A stretch of 8,433 nt of DNA from the NCBI GenBank assembly GCA_964345075.1, contig CAYFPS010000046.1, positions 1 through 8,433 of the forward strand, written 5' to 3'. The DNA comes from CAYFPS01 sp964345075. GTDB taxonomy: Bacteria > CAIWAD01. The position numbers and the translations under genes were made by a program. The notes under the pieces are model-generated. The model saw only the letters and a list, made by a program, of their open reading frames with translations. It was not told the origin of the DNA and did not search any database. Every line of letters begins with the position of its first letter. Within the stretch, counting starts at the first letter, position 1. Shown here one piece after another: positions 1-6,078 of the stretch.

Positions 1-85
1 CCCAGCCCCACGCGAGCCGCGGTTGGCCGGGGCGGGTAGGAGGTCTACCAGTGTGTGGATGTGCGCGTGGCGACAACCTCGGGAC

Positions 86-122
86 TTGCCGCGACGCGGA
101 GACATCACTACCATGGATGGTA
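86..122 (+). promoter_or_regulatory. Possible promoter and palindromic operator upstream of the first AbiE pair
   Basis: TTGCCG at 86-91 lies 17 bases from TACCAT at 109-114, a reasonable -35/-10 pair. The TACCAT is the left arm of a perfect inverted repeat TACCATGGATGGTA (109-122). Some studied AbiEi antitoxins repress their own operon by binding inverted repeats in the promoter, so a palindrome over the -10 element, 26 bases before the antitoxin start, is where an autoregulatory site would be expected. This is inference from position and symmetry only. The rest of bases 1-147 shows no coding sequence that I recognise. Confidence 0.35.
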
Positions 123-147
123 ACTACTGCGCAGATCAGCAAGCGCC

Positions 148-945
148 ATGCGTTCAGCCGACTTCTTCGAGACCCACCCCGTCTTCACCCACGAGGAGTT
201 CGTGGCGGCGCGTGCGCCAATGGGCACGAGCAGGCGCACGGCCGACAACCTGCTCGCTCGGCATGTCTCCACCGGTCGGCTCCTCCGTGTGCGCCGCGGC
301 CTCTACGCGAGCGTGCTCCGTGGCGTGGACCCCGACCGAGCGCCAGTCGATCCGTACCTCGTGGCCACCAAGCTTGCGCCCGACGCGACCCTCGCCTATC
401 ACGCAGCACTCCAGTTCCACGGCAAGACGTACTCGGTCTGGGGGCGCTTCCATTACCTGACGCGCCATCGGGCCAGGCCGTTCTCGTTCCGGGACATGGA
501 GTTCGTGCCCGTCCAGGTTCCTCTCGCGCTACGCCGGCTGGCCGATCTCGGGGGTGGCGTCGTCGAGAAGCGACACGCCGGGGGGACGGTGCGCGTCACG
601 ACACACGAGCGAACACTGGTGGACGTGTTGGACGCGCCGAGCCGGGCCGGGGGTTGGGAGGAGATCTGGCGCTCCCTCGAGATGGTCGAGTTCTTCGACC
701 TCGACGCCGTCGTCGACTACGCCCTCGAGCGCCCGGCCCTGACCGTGGCACGGGTCGGGTTCTTCTTGGAGCAGCACCGGGACACCTTGATGGTGGAGGA
801 CCGGTACCTCCAGGCGCTGCGCGCCAGGGCACCCGCTCAGCCCCGTTATCTGGACACCTCCCGTGAGCCTGGACGGCTCGTTTCGAAGTGGAACCTCGTC
901 GTGCCCGAGCGTGTGCTCGACCGCACCTGGCAAGAGGTGGCTTGA
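148..945 (+). CDS. AbiEi-family antitoxin of a type IV toxin-antitoxin system (module 1)
   Basis: A 265-residue protein with the layout of AbiEi antitoxins. The N-terminal winged-helix part includes the characteristic FFETHPVFTHEEF (residues 6-18) and a wing around GRLLRVRRGLY (43-53). A C-terminal antitoxin domain follows, with TLAYHAALQFHGKTYS (81-96) and ERTLVDVLDAP (154-164). Known AbiEi proteins neutralise the toxin without stably binding it and repress their own promoter. The gene stops in TGATG, one base overlapping the toxin start, so the pair is probably translationally coupled in the usual antitoxin-first order. The ATG at 148 is preferred because family homology begins within a few residues of it; no good Shine-Dalgarno sequence precedes it. 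The protein has little resemblance to the second AbiEi in this window, so the two modules are not a recent duplication. Confidence 0.88.
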   Translation: MRSADFFETHPVFTHEEFVAARAPMGTSRRTADNLLARHVSTGRLLRVRRGLYASVLRGVDPDRAPVDPYLVATKLAPDATLAYHAALQFHGKTYSVWGRFHYLTRHRARPFSFRDMEFVPVQVPLALRRLADLGGGVVEKRHAGGTVRVTTHERTLVDVLDAPSRAGGWEEIWRSLEMVEFFDLDAVVDYALERPALTVARVGFFLEQHRDTLMVEDRYLQALRARAPAQPRYLDTSREPGRLVSKWNLVVPERVLDRTWQEVA

Positions 946-1928
946 TGCTCACCCGGGCGCAACTGGAGCGTGAGGCGGCCGAGACGGGGTTCCGGGTCGA
1001 GATCCTGGAGAAGGTCATCCGCCTGATCGAGCTGCTCGATACCCTGCGGAGCCACCCCTTCCTCAAGCGACGCGTGGCCTTGAAGGGCGGGACCGCCCTC
1101 AACCTGTTCGTCTTCGACGTTCCGCGGCTGTCCGTGGACATCGACCTGAACTACGTGGGGGCCGCGGACCGCACGACGATGTTGGTCGACAGGCCCAAGG
1201 TGGAACAAGCGATCGCGGCCGTCTGCGGCCGTCTCGGTGTGGAGGTGAAGCGCGTTCCACGAGATCACGCGGGCGGGAAGTGGCGCTTGTCGTACACGAC
1301 CATCGGCGGTCGGCCGGGCAATCTCGAGCTCGACGTGAACTTTATGTTGCGCACTCCGCTGTGGCCCCACGCGATCATCGGCTCGCGTCCCTTGGGGGCC
1401 TTCTCCGTCGCGCGCGTGCCCGTCCTCGACCCGCACGAGCTCGCCGCCGGGAAGTTGGCTGCCCTCTTCAGCCGAAACGCGAGCCGCGACCTGTTCGACG
1501 CACGGGAGCTGCTTCGGCGTGGTGACTTGGACCGAGCGAAGCTGCGGCTCGGCTTCGTCGTGTACGGCGGCATCAACCGCCGCGACTGGCGAGGAGTCAG
1601 CCTCGACGATGTGAAGGCAGATCCTGCCGAGGTCGATCGGCTACTGCTCCCCATGCTTCGGGGCGATGTCGCGCCCTCACGCGACACGATCGACGAGTGG
1701 GCGGCTCAGCTCGTCGACGACTGCAAGAACCTGCTCTCCATCGTGCTTCCCCTGGAGCCGACCGAGCGAGCGTTCCTCGAACGCCTCAATGATGGCGGCG
1801 AGATCGTTCCCGCGCTGGTGACTGCCGACACCCACATGCAGGACATTGTGCAGGGGCACCCCGGCCTGCGGTGGAAGGCACTCAACGTCAAGAAGCACCT
1901 CGGAGTCCGAGGGCGTGACGGCGACTGA
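945..1928 (+). CDS. AbiEii-family nucleotidyltransferase toxin (module 1)
   Basis: A 327-residue member of the AbiEii/AbiGii toxin family, a minimal nucleotidyltransferase fold. The catalytic motif is visible as KGGTALNLF (residues 47-55) followed by SVDIDLNY (63-70), with Asp65 and Asp67 as the expected metal-binding pair. A third acidic residue may lie in LELDVNF (127-133). The downstream family motif appears as ELAAGKLAALFSRNASRDLFD (starting near 165), with Lys170 and the RD..D signature. Family members block growth by GTP-dependent or tRNA-directed nucleotidyl transfer; the M. tuberculosis MenT toxins modify tRNA 3' ends. The start chosen is the ATG at 945 that overlaps the antitoxin stop. 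An earlier in-frame start at 888 would run deep into the antitoxin gene. All core motifs look intact, so the toxin is probably functional. The cellular target cannot be read from sequence. Confidence 0.9.
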   Translation: MLTRAQLEREAAETGFRVEILEKVIRLIELLDTLRSHPFLKRRVALKGGTALNLFVFDVPRLSVDIDLNYVGAADRTTMLVDRPKVEQAIAAVCGRLGVEVKRVPRDHAGGKWRLSYTTIGGRPGNLELDVNFMLRTPLWPHAIIGSRPLGAFSVARVPVLDPHELAAGKLAALFSRNASRDLFDARELLRRGDLDRAKLRLGFVVYGGINRRDWRGVSLDDVKADPAEVDRLLLPMLRGDVAPSRDTIDEWAAQLVDDCKNLLSIVLPLEPTERAFLERLNDGGEIVPALVTADTHMQDIVQGHPGLRWKALNVKKHLGVRGRDGD

Positions 1929-2060
1929 GGCCGGACCGGACGGGATTCGAACTCGCCACGTTGGTTCAGGGCCAGGTTTCACGTGAACGCCGCGGGCGAC
2001 CCCCTGTTGATCGAACCAGAAGAGCCAGCCGGAACAGCCTTCCCGACGGGCTCCCCGGAA
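1929..2060. other. Gene-free spacer after AbiE module 1 with a tRNA T-loop-like 12-mer
   Basis: No coding sequence is recognisable here. GGATTCGAACTC at 1943-1954 is the complement of a typical tRNA T-arm (GAGTTCGAATCC), and the same 12-mer occurs at 7842-7853 at the end of the second AbiEii gene. Read on the minus strand, only about four of the five T-stem pairs form, and no matching 5' acceptor strand follows within the expected distance, so this is not an intact tRNA gene. A 10-bp palindrome TTCACGTGAA lies at 1978-1987. No convincing terminator is seen. Confidence 0.4.
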
Positions 2061-2159
2061 TGGTCGGCCTGGGCGAATGATTATCGAACTTTCTGGATCG
2101 ATCCAGGGCCGGAGCGGTCGGAGGTGGAGGTCGCAGCCATGCTCGCTCGGATCGGCTGA
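2061..2159 (+). pseudogene. C-terminal remnant of unidentified protein X, copy 1
   Basis: Thirty-two codons and a TGA stop in one frame encode a tail that includes WANDYRTFWIDPGP and then SEVEVAAMLARIG. It aligns without gaps over 99 bases to 7992-8090 (17 differences, 11 of them at third codon positions), and its last part also matches 6034-6078, with the stop codon conserved in all three. That substitution pattern shows that the sequence descends from a real coding 3' end. No open frame homologous to the other copies continues upstream, and the AbiE module sits there instead. I do not recognise the parent protein. Confidence 0.6.
2070..2104. repeat. 35-bp direct repeat core, left copy
   Basis: These 35 bases are identical to 8001-8035. 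The core is richer in A+T than its surroundings (it includes AATGATTATCGAACTTTC) and ends in the self-complementary GGATCGATCC. In the left copy the palindrome extends to the 14-base CTGGATCGATCCAG. The identity covers even third codon positions of the X reading frame, while bases to the right have diverged, so the DNA itself may have been conserved or recently exchanged. Confidence 0.8.
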
Positions 2160-2266
2160 TCGACGGCCTCGGCGGCTTTCTCCGCTGCACGCACGTCCCC
2201 AGACAGCGCGACCCCTGCGGGTTGGTCTCCGGGCAGCGGTCCTCCCCCCTGCGGCAGTGTTCGGCC
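2160..2266 (-). pseudogene. Frameshifted C-terminal scrap of a CopZ-like [2Fe-2S] protein, copy 1
   Basis: On the minus strand this reads EHCRRGEDRCPETNPQGS, followed by RCLG. The same segment occurs in the fuller copy at 6079-6318, and it matches the cysteine-rich end of the BFD-like [2Fe-2S] domain in CopZ-type copper chaperones. Aligned with that copy, one base is missing just after the codons for CLG, so the final helix (DVRAAEKAAEA) is in another frame. Homology stops abruptly near 2266, nine bases before the -35 element of the sulfur operon, so the upstream part of the gene has been replaced. It abuts the X tail end-to-end, as copy 2 does. Confidence 0.65.
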
Positions 2267-2274
2267 CTCGGTCC

Positions 2275-2304
2275 TTGACGGCCCGTTCTGGTCCTGTATA
2301 TATT
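2275..2304 (+). promoter_or_regulatory. Sigma-70-type promoter of the sulfur operon
   Basis: TTGACG at 2275-2280 is followed after 18 bases by TATATT at 2299-2304 (or after 16 bases by TATATA at 2297-2302). Both hexamers are close to consensus and stand out in this GC-rich DNA. The -10 element lies inside the left arm of the operator palindrome, so a bound repressor would block RNA polymerase. Confidence 0.65.
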
Positions 2305-2324
2305 CAAATACTCATTTGAGTATA
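2299..2324. promoter_or_regulatory. 26-bp ArsR-type operator palindrome
   Basis: Two 11-base arms, TATATTCAAAT (2299-2309) and ATTTGAGTATA (2314-2324), are complementary at 10 of 11 positions around a 4-base centre, ACTC. AT-rich imperfect palindromes of this size with CAAAT/ATTTG half-sites are typical of ArsR-family binding sites. It overlaps the -10 element and ends at the ribosome binding site of the gene for an ArsR-type regulator. The likely reading is autorepression, relieved when the regulator detects its signal. Confidence 0.72.
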
Positions 2325-2337
2325 GGAGTAGTGCCTG
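2324..2337 (+). promoter_or_regulatory. Ribosome binding site that points to a CTG start codon
   Basis: AGGAG at 2324-2328 is followed by six bases and then CTG at 2335-2337, in frame with the regulator. An in-frame TAG at 2329-2331 rules out any start further upstream. No ATG or GTG occurs in this frame before the wing-helix domain. The GTG at 2331 is in another frame. Confidence 0.55.
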
Positions 2338-3021
2338 CCCAAGACCGGACGCCAATTCAAAGACGCCGTCTACGGCCAGTTCGCCCGCATCGGGAAGGCG
2401 GTCTCCAGCCCCCGCCGACTCGAGCTGCTGGACCTGTTGGCCCAAGGCCCTCGCACGATCGAGGCCCTCGCCGAGTTGACCGGGCAGAGCCTCGCCAACA
2501 CTTCGCACCACCTCAAGGTCCTGCGCGAGGCACGCCTGGTCGAGGGCACCAAGAGCGGCCTGTACGTCACCTGCCGGCTCGCTGGCGATGACGTGGCGAC
2601 GTTCTGGCGTGCCCTGCGAGACCTCGGTGAGTCCCGCCTCGCCGAGGTGGAGGTCGTCACGCGGCAGTACCTGGAGGACCGGGGGCAGATGGAGCGGGTG
2701 CAGGCCGCGTCCCTCGTTGAGCGCGTGCGCGGGGGCGAGGTCACGGTGCTCGACGTCCGGCCGGTCGAAGAGTTTCGCGCGGGGCACATCGCGGGCGCGG
2801 TCAGTGTCCCGCTCGCCGAGCTCGAGCAGCGGATTGCAGGCCTTCCCCGAGACCGGGAGGTCGTGGCCTACTGCCGGGGGCCCTTCTGTGTGCTCGCGGT
2901 CGAGGCCGTGCGCCTCCTGCGCGAGAGGGGCTTCCAGGCCGCCTGGCTGGAGGACGGCGTGCCCGAGTGGCGGGCTCGCGGAAACCCCGTCGTGACCCAA
3001 CACGACAAGGAGGCCTCGTGA
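2335..3021 (+). CDS. ArsR-family regulator fused to a rhodanese domain
   Basis: A 228-residue fusion. Residues about 8-80 form an ArsR-type winged helix (FKDAVYGQFARIGKAVSSPR, then the recognition helix near SLANTSHHLKVLREARLVEG). After a helical linker (about 85-120), residues 125-220 form a rhodanese domain with TVLDVRPVEEFRAGHIAGA and the active-site loop YCRGPFC, where Cys180 is the expected persulfide-forming nucleophile. The ELCVCDL-type metal site of classical ArsR proteins is absent. Cysteines are 80, 180 and 185 only, which fits sensing of sulfane sulfur rather than arsenic or antimony. The likely role is autorepressor of this operon through the palindrome at 2299-2324. The start is placed at CTG 2335 on ribosome-binding-site spacing and family N-terminus; a TTG at 2437 would cut into the DNA-binding domain. 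The stop overlaps the next gene by four bases (GTGA). Confidence 0.88.
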   Translation: MPKTGRQFKDAVYGQFARIGKAVSSPRRLELLDLLAQGPRTIEALAELTGQSLANTSHHLKVLREARLVEGTKSGLYVTCRLAGDDVATFWRALRDLGESRLAEVEVVTRQYLEDRGQMERVQAASLVERVRGGEVTVLDVRPVEEFRAGHIAGAVSVPLAELEQRIAGLPRDREVVAYCRGPFCVLAVEAVRLLRERGFQAAWLEDGVPEWRARGNPVVTQHDKEAS

Positions 3022-3371
3022 CCCACACGCTCTTCATCCTCAACGACCCGCCCTACGGCACCGAGCGCAGCTACAACGGACTACGCCTGGCGGGCTCCCT
3101 CGCCCGCCGTGAAGAGCAGGCGGTCCGCGTCTTCCTCATCGGGGACGCCGCGAGCTGCGCCAACGGCGGGCAGGTGGTCCCCAAGGGCTTCTACAACGTC
3201 GAGCTGATGCTCAAGGCCGTCGCCCGCCGCGGCGGTGAGATCGGCGTCTGCGGCACCTGCATGGACGCGCGCGGCATGACCGCCGAGGCGCTGGTGGAGG
3301 GCTGTAGCCGCAGCACGCTCGACGAGCTGACCGACTGGACGGCGTGGGCCGACAAGGTCGTGGTGTTCTGA
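3018..3371 (+). CDS. DsrE-family sulfur-carrier-like protein
   Basis: A 117-residue single-domain DsrE/DsrF-like protein. The family N-terminus TLFILNDPPYGTERSYNGLR (residues 4-23) is followed by VRVFLIGDAASCANGGQ and then GVCGTCMDARGM (77-88). Cysteines are at 47, 78, 81 and 96. Cys78 and Cys81 form a CxxC in the place where related proteins carry a functional cysteine. DsrE-type proteins bind or relay sulfane sulfur, usually in the cytoplasm; for this subfamily that is inference. The GTG start at 3018 overlaps the upstream stop and has a strong Shine-Dalgarno AAGGAGG at 3007-3013, four bases upstream. The stop overlaps the next start by one base (TGATG). Its place between a rhodanese and an SQR-like gene supports a role in persulfide transfer. 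Confidence 0.88.
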   Translation: MTHTLFILNDPPYGTERSYNGLRLAGSLARREEQAVRVFLIGDAASCANGGQVVPKGFYNVELMLKAVARRGGEIGVCGTCMDARGMTAEALVEGCSRSTLDELTDWTAWADKVVVF

Positions 3372-4099
3372 TGCCCGTCGCCGCCGAGCCGCTGCCCGCC
3401 GACGCCCTGGCGCGGTGGCGTGGACGCACGCTGGGAGCCATCACCGAGCAGACCGAGCGCGGGCTGGTGCTCGACCTGGCGGGGCCGCTGCGGGGCAGGG
3501 TCGTCCTGGACGCTGGATGCGGCGACGGCACCTACGGACTGGCGGCTGCCGAGCGGGGCGCTGCGGTGACCGGGGTCGATCTGTCCACGGCGATGCTCGA
3601 CGCGGCCCGCACACGAGCCGGCCAGCTCGGTGTAGAGCTGGAGCTTGTGGAGGCCGACGTCCGGTCCCTGCCGCAGGCCGACGCCAGCTTCGACCTCGTC
3701 CTGGCCGTCACGGTGTTCTGCTTCATGGCCGACACCGATGCCGTGCAGGCGCTCCGCGAGCTCGGCCGGGTCCTCCGGCCTGGGGGGCGGCTCGTCGTCG
3801 GCGAGCTGGCCCCGTGGAACCTGTGGGCGGCCTCACGGCGCACCCGAGCCTTGCTCGGCTGGTCGCAGACCTGGAGAGGTGCCCACTTCCGCGGCCCGGC
3901 CGCCTTGGCCTCGCTCGTCGAGCACGCCGGCCTGGAGGTCGAGCGGGTCCGCGGCGCAGTCTTCTACCCGCCATTCGGTCTGGCGGCGCGCTTCGCGGCT
4001 CCCGTAGACCCTCTGGTGGGGCGGTTCACCACGGCGGGGGCTGCCTTCATCGCCCTGTCCGCCATCAAGCCCGATTCAGACACGGGAGACCGACCATGA
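3371..4099 (+). CDS. Class I SAM-dependent methyltransferase
   Basis: A 242-residue protein of the methyltransferase-11 type. Motif I is VVLDAGCGDGTYG (residues 44-56), the acidic loop binding the SAM ribose is VTGVDLSTAML (66-76), the adenine-contact region is VEADVRSLP (93-101), and FDLVLAVTVFCFMAD (107-121) and LRPGGRLVVGE (135-145) complete the fold. The substrate is not evident. Because the gene is locked into an operon with sulfur genes (one-base overlap upstream, four-base ATGA overlap downstream), methylation of sulfide or a thiol is a possibility, but nothing in the sequence shows it; the active-site part after residue 145 is specific to this group. A GTG at 3344 would extend the protein by nine residues into the DsrE gene, and ATG 3371 is preferred. 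Confidence 0.82.
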   Translation: MPVAAEPLPADALARWRGRTLGAITEQTERGLVLDLAGPLRGRVVLDAGCGDGTYGLAAAERGAAVTGVDLSTAMLDAARTRAGQLGVELELVEADVRSLPQADASFDLVLAVTVFCFMADTDAVQALRELGRVLRPGGRLVVGELAPWNLWAASRRTRALLGWSQTWRGAHFRGPAALASLVEHAGLEVERVRGAVFYPPFGLAARFAAPVDPLVGRFTTAGAAFIALSAIKPDSDTGDRP

Positions 4100-5253
4100 G
4101 TGACAACAAGACCGTGCTGGTACTCGGCGGAGGTGTCGGGGGGCTCGTCACCGCCGTCGAGCTCCGAAAGAAGCTGCCAAGCCAGCACCGCGTGGTGCTC
4201 ATCGACCGCGAGCCCGACCACGTCTTCGCGCCCTCGTTCCTGTGGCTGATGACCGGGCTGCGCAAGCCGGACAAGATCCGGCGACCGCTCGACCTGCTCG
4301 ACAAGCAGGGCATCGAGGTGGTGCAGGGTGAGATCGAGAAGCTCGAGCCCGCCGAGCGGAAGGTCGTGGTCGATGGCCGGGCGCTGGCGGGCGACTACCT
4401 CGTGATCTCGCTGGGCGCGGACCTGGCGCCCGAGGCCATCGAGGGACTGGCAGAGGCGGGGCACAACCTCTACACGCTGGCGGGCGCGGAGAGTCTCCGA
4501 GACGCCCTGCGGGAGTTCCGCGCTGGCCAACTCGTCGTGCTCACCGCCGCGCCGGCCTACAAGTGCCCGGCCGCCCCGTACGAGGCGGCCATGCTGCTCG
4601 AGTACGACTGCCGCAAGCGGCGGGTCCGAGACGACGTGCAGATCGACCTCTACGCCGCCGAGCCTGGCCCGATGGGGGTCGCCGGCCCCGAGATCAGCGC
4701 AGCGGTCCGAGGCATGGTGGAGGCGAAGGGTGTCGGCTACCACCCGGGACACCAGGTGACCTCGGTGGACTCCGAAGCGCGAACGCTCACCTTCGCCGGC
4801 GGTTCGACCGTCGCGTTCGACTTGCTGGCCTACGTGCCCCCCCACCGCGCCCCTTCCGTCGTCCGCGAGGCGGGGCTGCTCGGCGAGAGCGGCTGGATCC
4901 CGGTCGACAGGCACACCCTGCAGACCGGGCACGAGGGCGTGTTCGCCATCGGCGACATCACGGGGATTCCCCTGGCGCTTGGAAAGCCGCTGCCGAAGGC
5001 GGGAGTGTTCGCCCACGGCCAAGCCGAGGTGGTGGCGAACAACATCGCGCACGCCATCACCGGCAAGGGCAAGCCCAAACGCTTCGAAGGGCACGGCGAG
5101 TGCTTCATCGAGACCGGCGACGGTCGCGCGGGCATGGGCCGGGGGAACTTCTACGCCGAGCCCCTGCCACAGGTGACGATGTACAACCCCGGCCGCCACT
5201 GGCATGCCGGGAAGGTCGCCTTCGAGAAGCACTGGCTGTGGCGGTGGATCTGA
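4096..5253 (+). CDS. SQR-like FAD-dependent oxidoreductase
   Basis: A 385-residue flavoprotein of the sulfide:quinone oxidoreductase / flavocytochrome c sulfide dehydrogenase group. It opens with a dinucleotide-binding motif VLVLGGGVGGL (residues 7-17) and has VISLGADL (103-110) and the second FAD motif GVFAIGDITGIP (281-292). Cys157 in YKCPAAPYE and Cys336 in GECFIETGDGRA align by motif with the two redox cysteines that form the trisulfide in SQR enzymes (compare human KCAGAP and SCPLVTG). A third cysteine, 172, is outside these motifs. The C-terminal end HWHAGKVAFEKHWLWRWI is rich in Trp and basic residues and may dock on the membrane. Expected reaction: oxidation of sulfide to sulfane sulfur with electrons passed to quinone. 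The ATG at 4096 overlaps the methyltransferase stop; earlier starts in this frame lie inside that gene. A related oxidoreductase with another acceptor cannot be excluded. Confidence 0.86.
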   Translation: MSDNKTVLVLGGGVGGLVTAVELRKKLPSQHRVVLIDREPDHVFAPSFLWLMTGLRKPDKIRRPLDLLDKQGIEVVQGEIEKLEPAERKVVVDGRALAGDYLVISLGADLAPEAIEGLAEAGHNLYTLAGAESLRDALREFRAGQLVVLTAAPAYKCPAAPYEAAMLLEYDCRKRRVRDDVQIDLYAAEPGPMGVAGPEISAAVRGMVEAKGVGYHPGHQVTSVDSEARTLTFAGGSTVAFDLLAYVPPHRAPSVVREAGLLGESGWIPVDRHTLQTGHEGVFAIGDITGIPLALGKPLPKAGVFAHGQAEVVANNIAHAITGKGKPKRFEGHGECFIETGDGRAGMGRGNFYAEPLPQVTMYNPGRHWHAGKVAFEKHWLWRWI

Positions 5254-5265
5254 CGGGAGCAGGCG

Positions 5266-6006
5266 ATGTGTGAGCTCCTGGGCATGAGCGCCCGCCACGC
5301 GACGGACATCAACCACTCCCTTGCCTTGCTCCGGCCACGTGGCGGCGAGATCGGCCCCCACGCCGACGGGTGGGGGATCGCGTTCTATGAGGGGCGCGCG
5401 GCCAGGGTGTTCAAGGAGCCCATCCCGGCGTCGGAGAGCCGCTGCCTGGCCTTCATCGCCGAGTACGACTACCGCAGCACGATCGTGATCGGGCACATTC
5501 GCAAGGCCAACCCCCCGCGGTTCGGGCGAGCGTCGGCGAACACGCACCCCTTCCACCGGGAGCTCGGCGGCCGGTCCTGGGTGTTCGCCCACAACGGCAA
5601 GCTGCCCGGTATCGAGCATCCGCGCTTCGAGCCGCGGCGCTTCCAGCCCATCGGCGAGACCGACTCCGAGCGCGCGTTTTGCTTCCTGCTCGATCGGATC
5701 GCCGAGCGCTGGACCGGCGGCCCACCGCCCTCGGCGCCGGACCTGGAAGACATCCTGGAGGCGCCGGTGGCGAGCTTGTCCGCGCTCGGCGAGTTCAACA
5801 TGCTGTTGTCCGAAGGCGTGCACCTGGTGGCCTACGCAAACACGCGGCTGAACGCCCTGACACGGCGCTGCATCGAGGAGGAGTGCCCCCAGGAGGTGGT
5901 GCTGCTGGCGACCGGCCCGTTGACGGGCGAGGCCTGGGAGCCGCTGCTCGCCGATCGGCTCCACGTCTTCCGTGACGCGCAGCGGGCGACTGCCACAACA
6001 TCGTGA
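5266..6006 (+). CDS. YafJ-type class II glutamine amidotransferase
   Basis: A 246-residue single-domain Ntn-hydrolase. Cys2, exposed after removal of Met1, is the expected nucleophile (MCELLGMSA, like E. coli YafJ). Other family motifs follow: DGWGIAFYEG (34-43), HIRKAN (77-82), NTHPF (92-96), AHNG (108-111), GETDSERAFC (130-139) and the distal LLSEGVHLVAYANTRLNALT (180-199). There is no synthase domain, so it would hydrolyse a gamma-glutamyl amide rather than feed ammonia to a fused partner. EgtC of ergothioneine synthesis is a distant relative with such a role, but the rest of that pathway is not here. It begins 12 bases after the oxidoreductase stop with GGGAG upstream of the ATG, and it is the last gene of the operon. 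No terminator hairpin is evident after it. Why it travels with sulfide genes is unknown. Confidence 0.87.
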   Translation: MCELLGMSARHATDINHSLALLRPRGGEIGPHADGWGIAFYEGRAARVFKEPIPASESRCLAFIAEYDYRSTIVIGHIRKANPPRFGRASANTHPFHRELGGRSWVFAHNGKLPGIEHPRFEPRRFQPIGETDSERAFCFLLDRIAERWTGGPPPSAPDLEDILEAPVASLSALGEFNMLLSEGVHLVAYANTRLNALTRRCIEEECPQEVVLLATGPLTGEAWEPLLADRLHVFRDAQRATATTS

Positions 6007-6033
6007 TGGGTGTGGTCATGGAAGCTCCGCGTG

Positions 6034-6078
6034 TGGTCGGCGGTCGAGGTCGAGGCCATGCTCGCTCGCCTCGGCTGA
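6034..6078 (+). pseudogene. C-terminal remnant of unidentified protein X, copy 2 (shortest)
   Basis: WSAVEVEAMLARLG followed by TGA matches the end of the other two X tails at 2115-2159 and 8046-8090. The 35-bp core present in those copies is missing, so the left break is different here. It starts 27 bases after the amidotransferase stop and abuts the CopZ-like remnant in the same convergent arrangement as at 2159/2160. Confidence 0.55.

Noticed and set aside
51..866. A 271-residue plus-strand frame overlapping the first AbiEi gene
   Set aside because: It is Arg/Pro/Gly-rich with no recognisable domain and overlaps a clear antitoxin gene in another frame.
1929..1965. A tRNA gene on the minus strand (T-arm-like sequence ending in GGCC)
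   Set aside because: The T-stem has a mismatch, the 3' end is GCC instead of CCA-compatible sequence, and no matching 5' acceptor strand or anticodon arm is found upstream.
2077..2319. Short plus-strand open frames beginning MIIELSGSI at 2077 and at 8008
   Set aside because: They share a start because they lie in the repeat, but differences between copies fall at third positions of another frame (the X tail), so this frame is not the coding one.
1966..3003. A 345-residue minus-strand frame opposite the ArsR-rhodanese gene
   Set aside because: Only a short part near 2160-2266 resembles a known protein; the rest is the shadow of the regulator gene, and the frame crosses the promoter.
3415..4095. 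Upstream extension of the oxidoreductase frame through the methyltransferase gene
   Set aside because: The extension is low-complexity Arg/Gly/Pro-rich sequence in the wrong frame of a clear methyltransferase; family homology begins at the ATG at 4096.
3964..5964. A 666-residue open frame on the minus strand opposite the oxidoreductase and amidotransferase
   Set aside because: It is the antisense shadow expected in GC-rich DNA; the plus strand has recognisable families with all motifs, and the minus translation has no recognisable domain.
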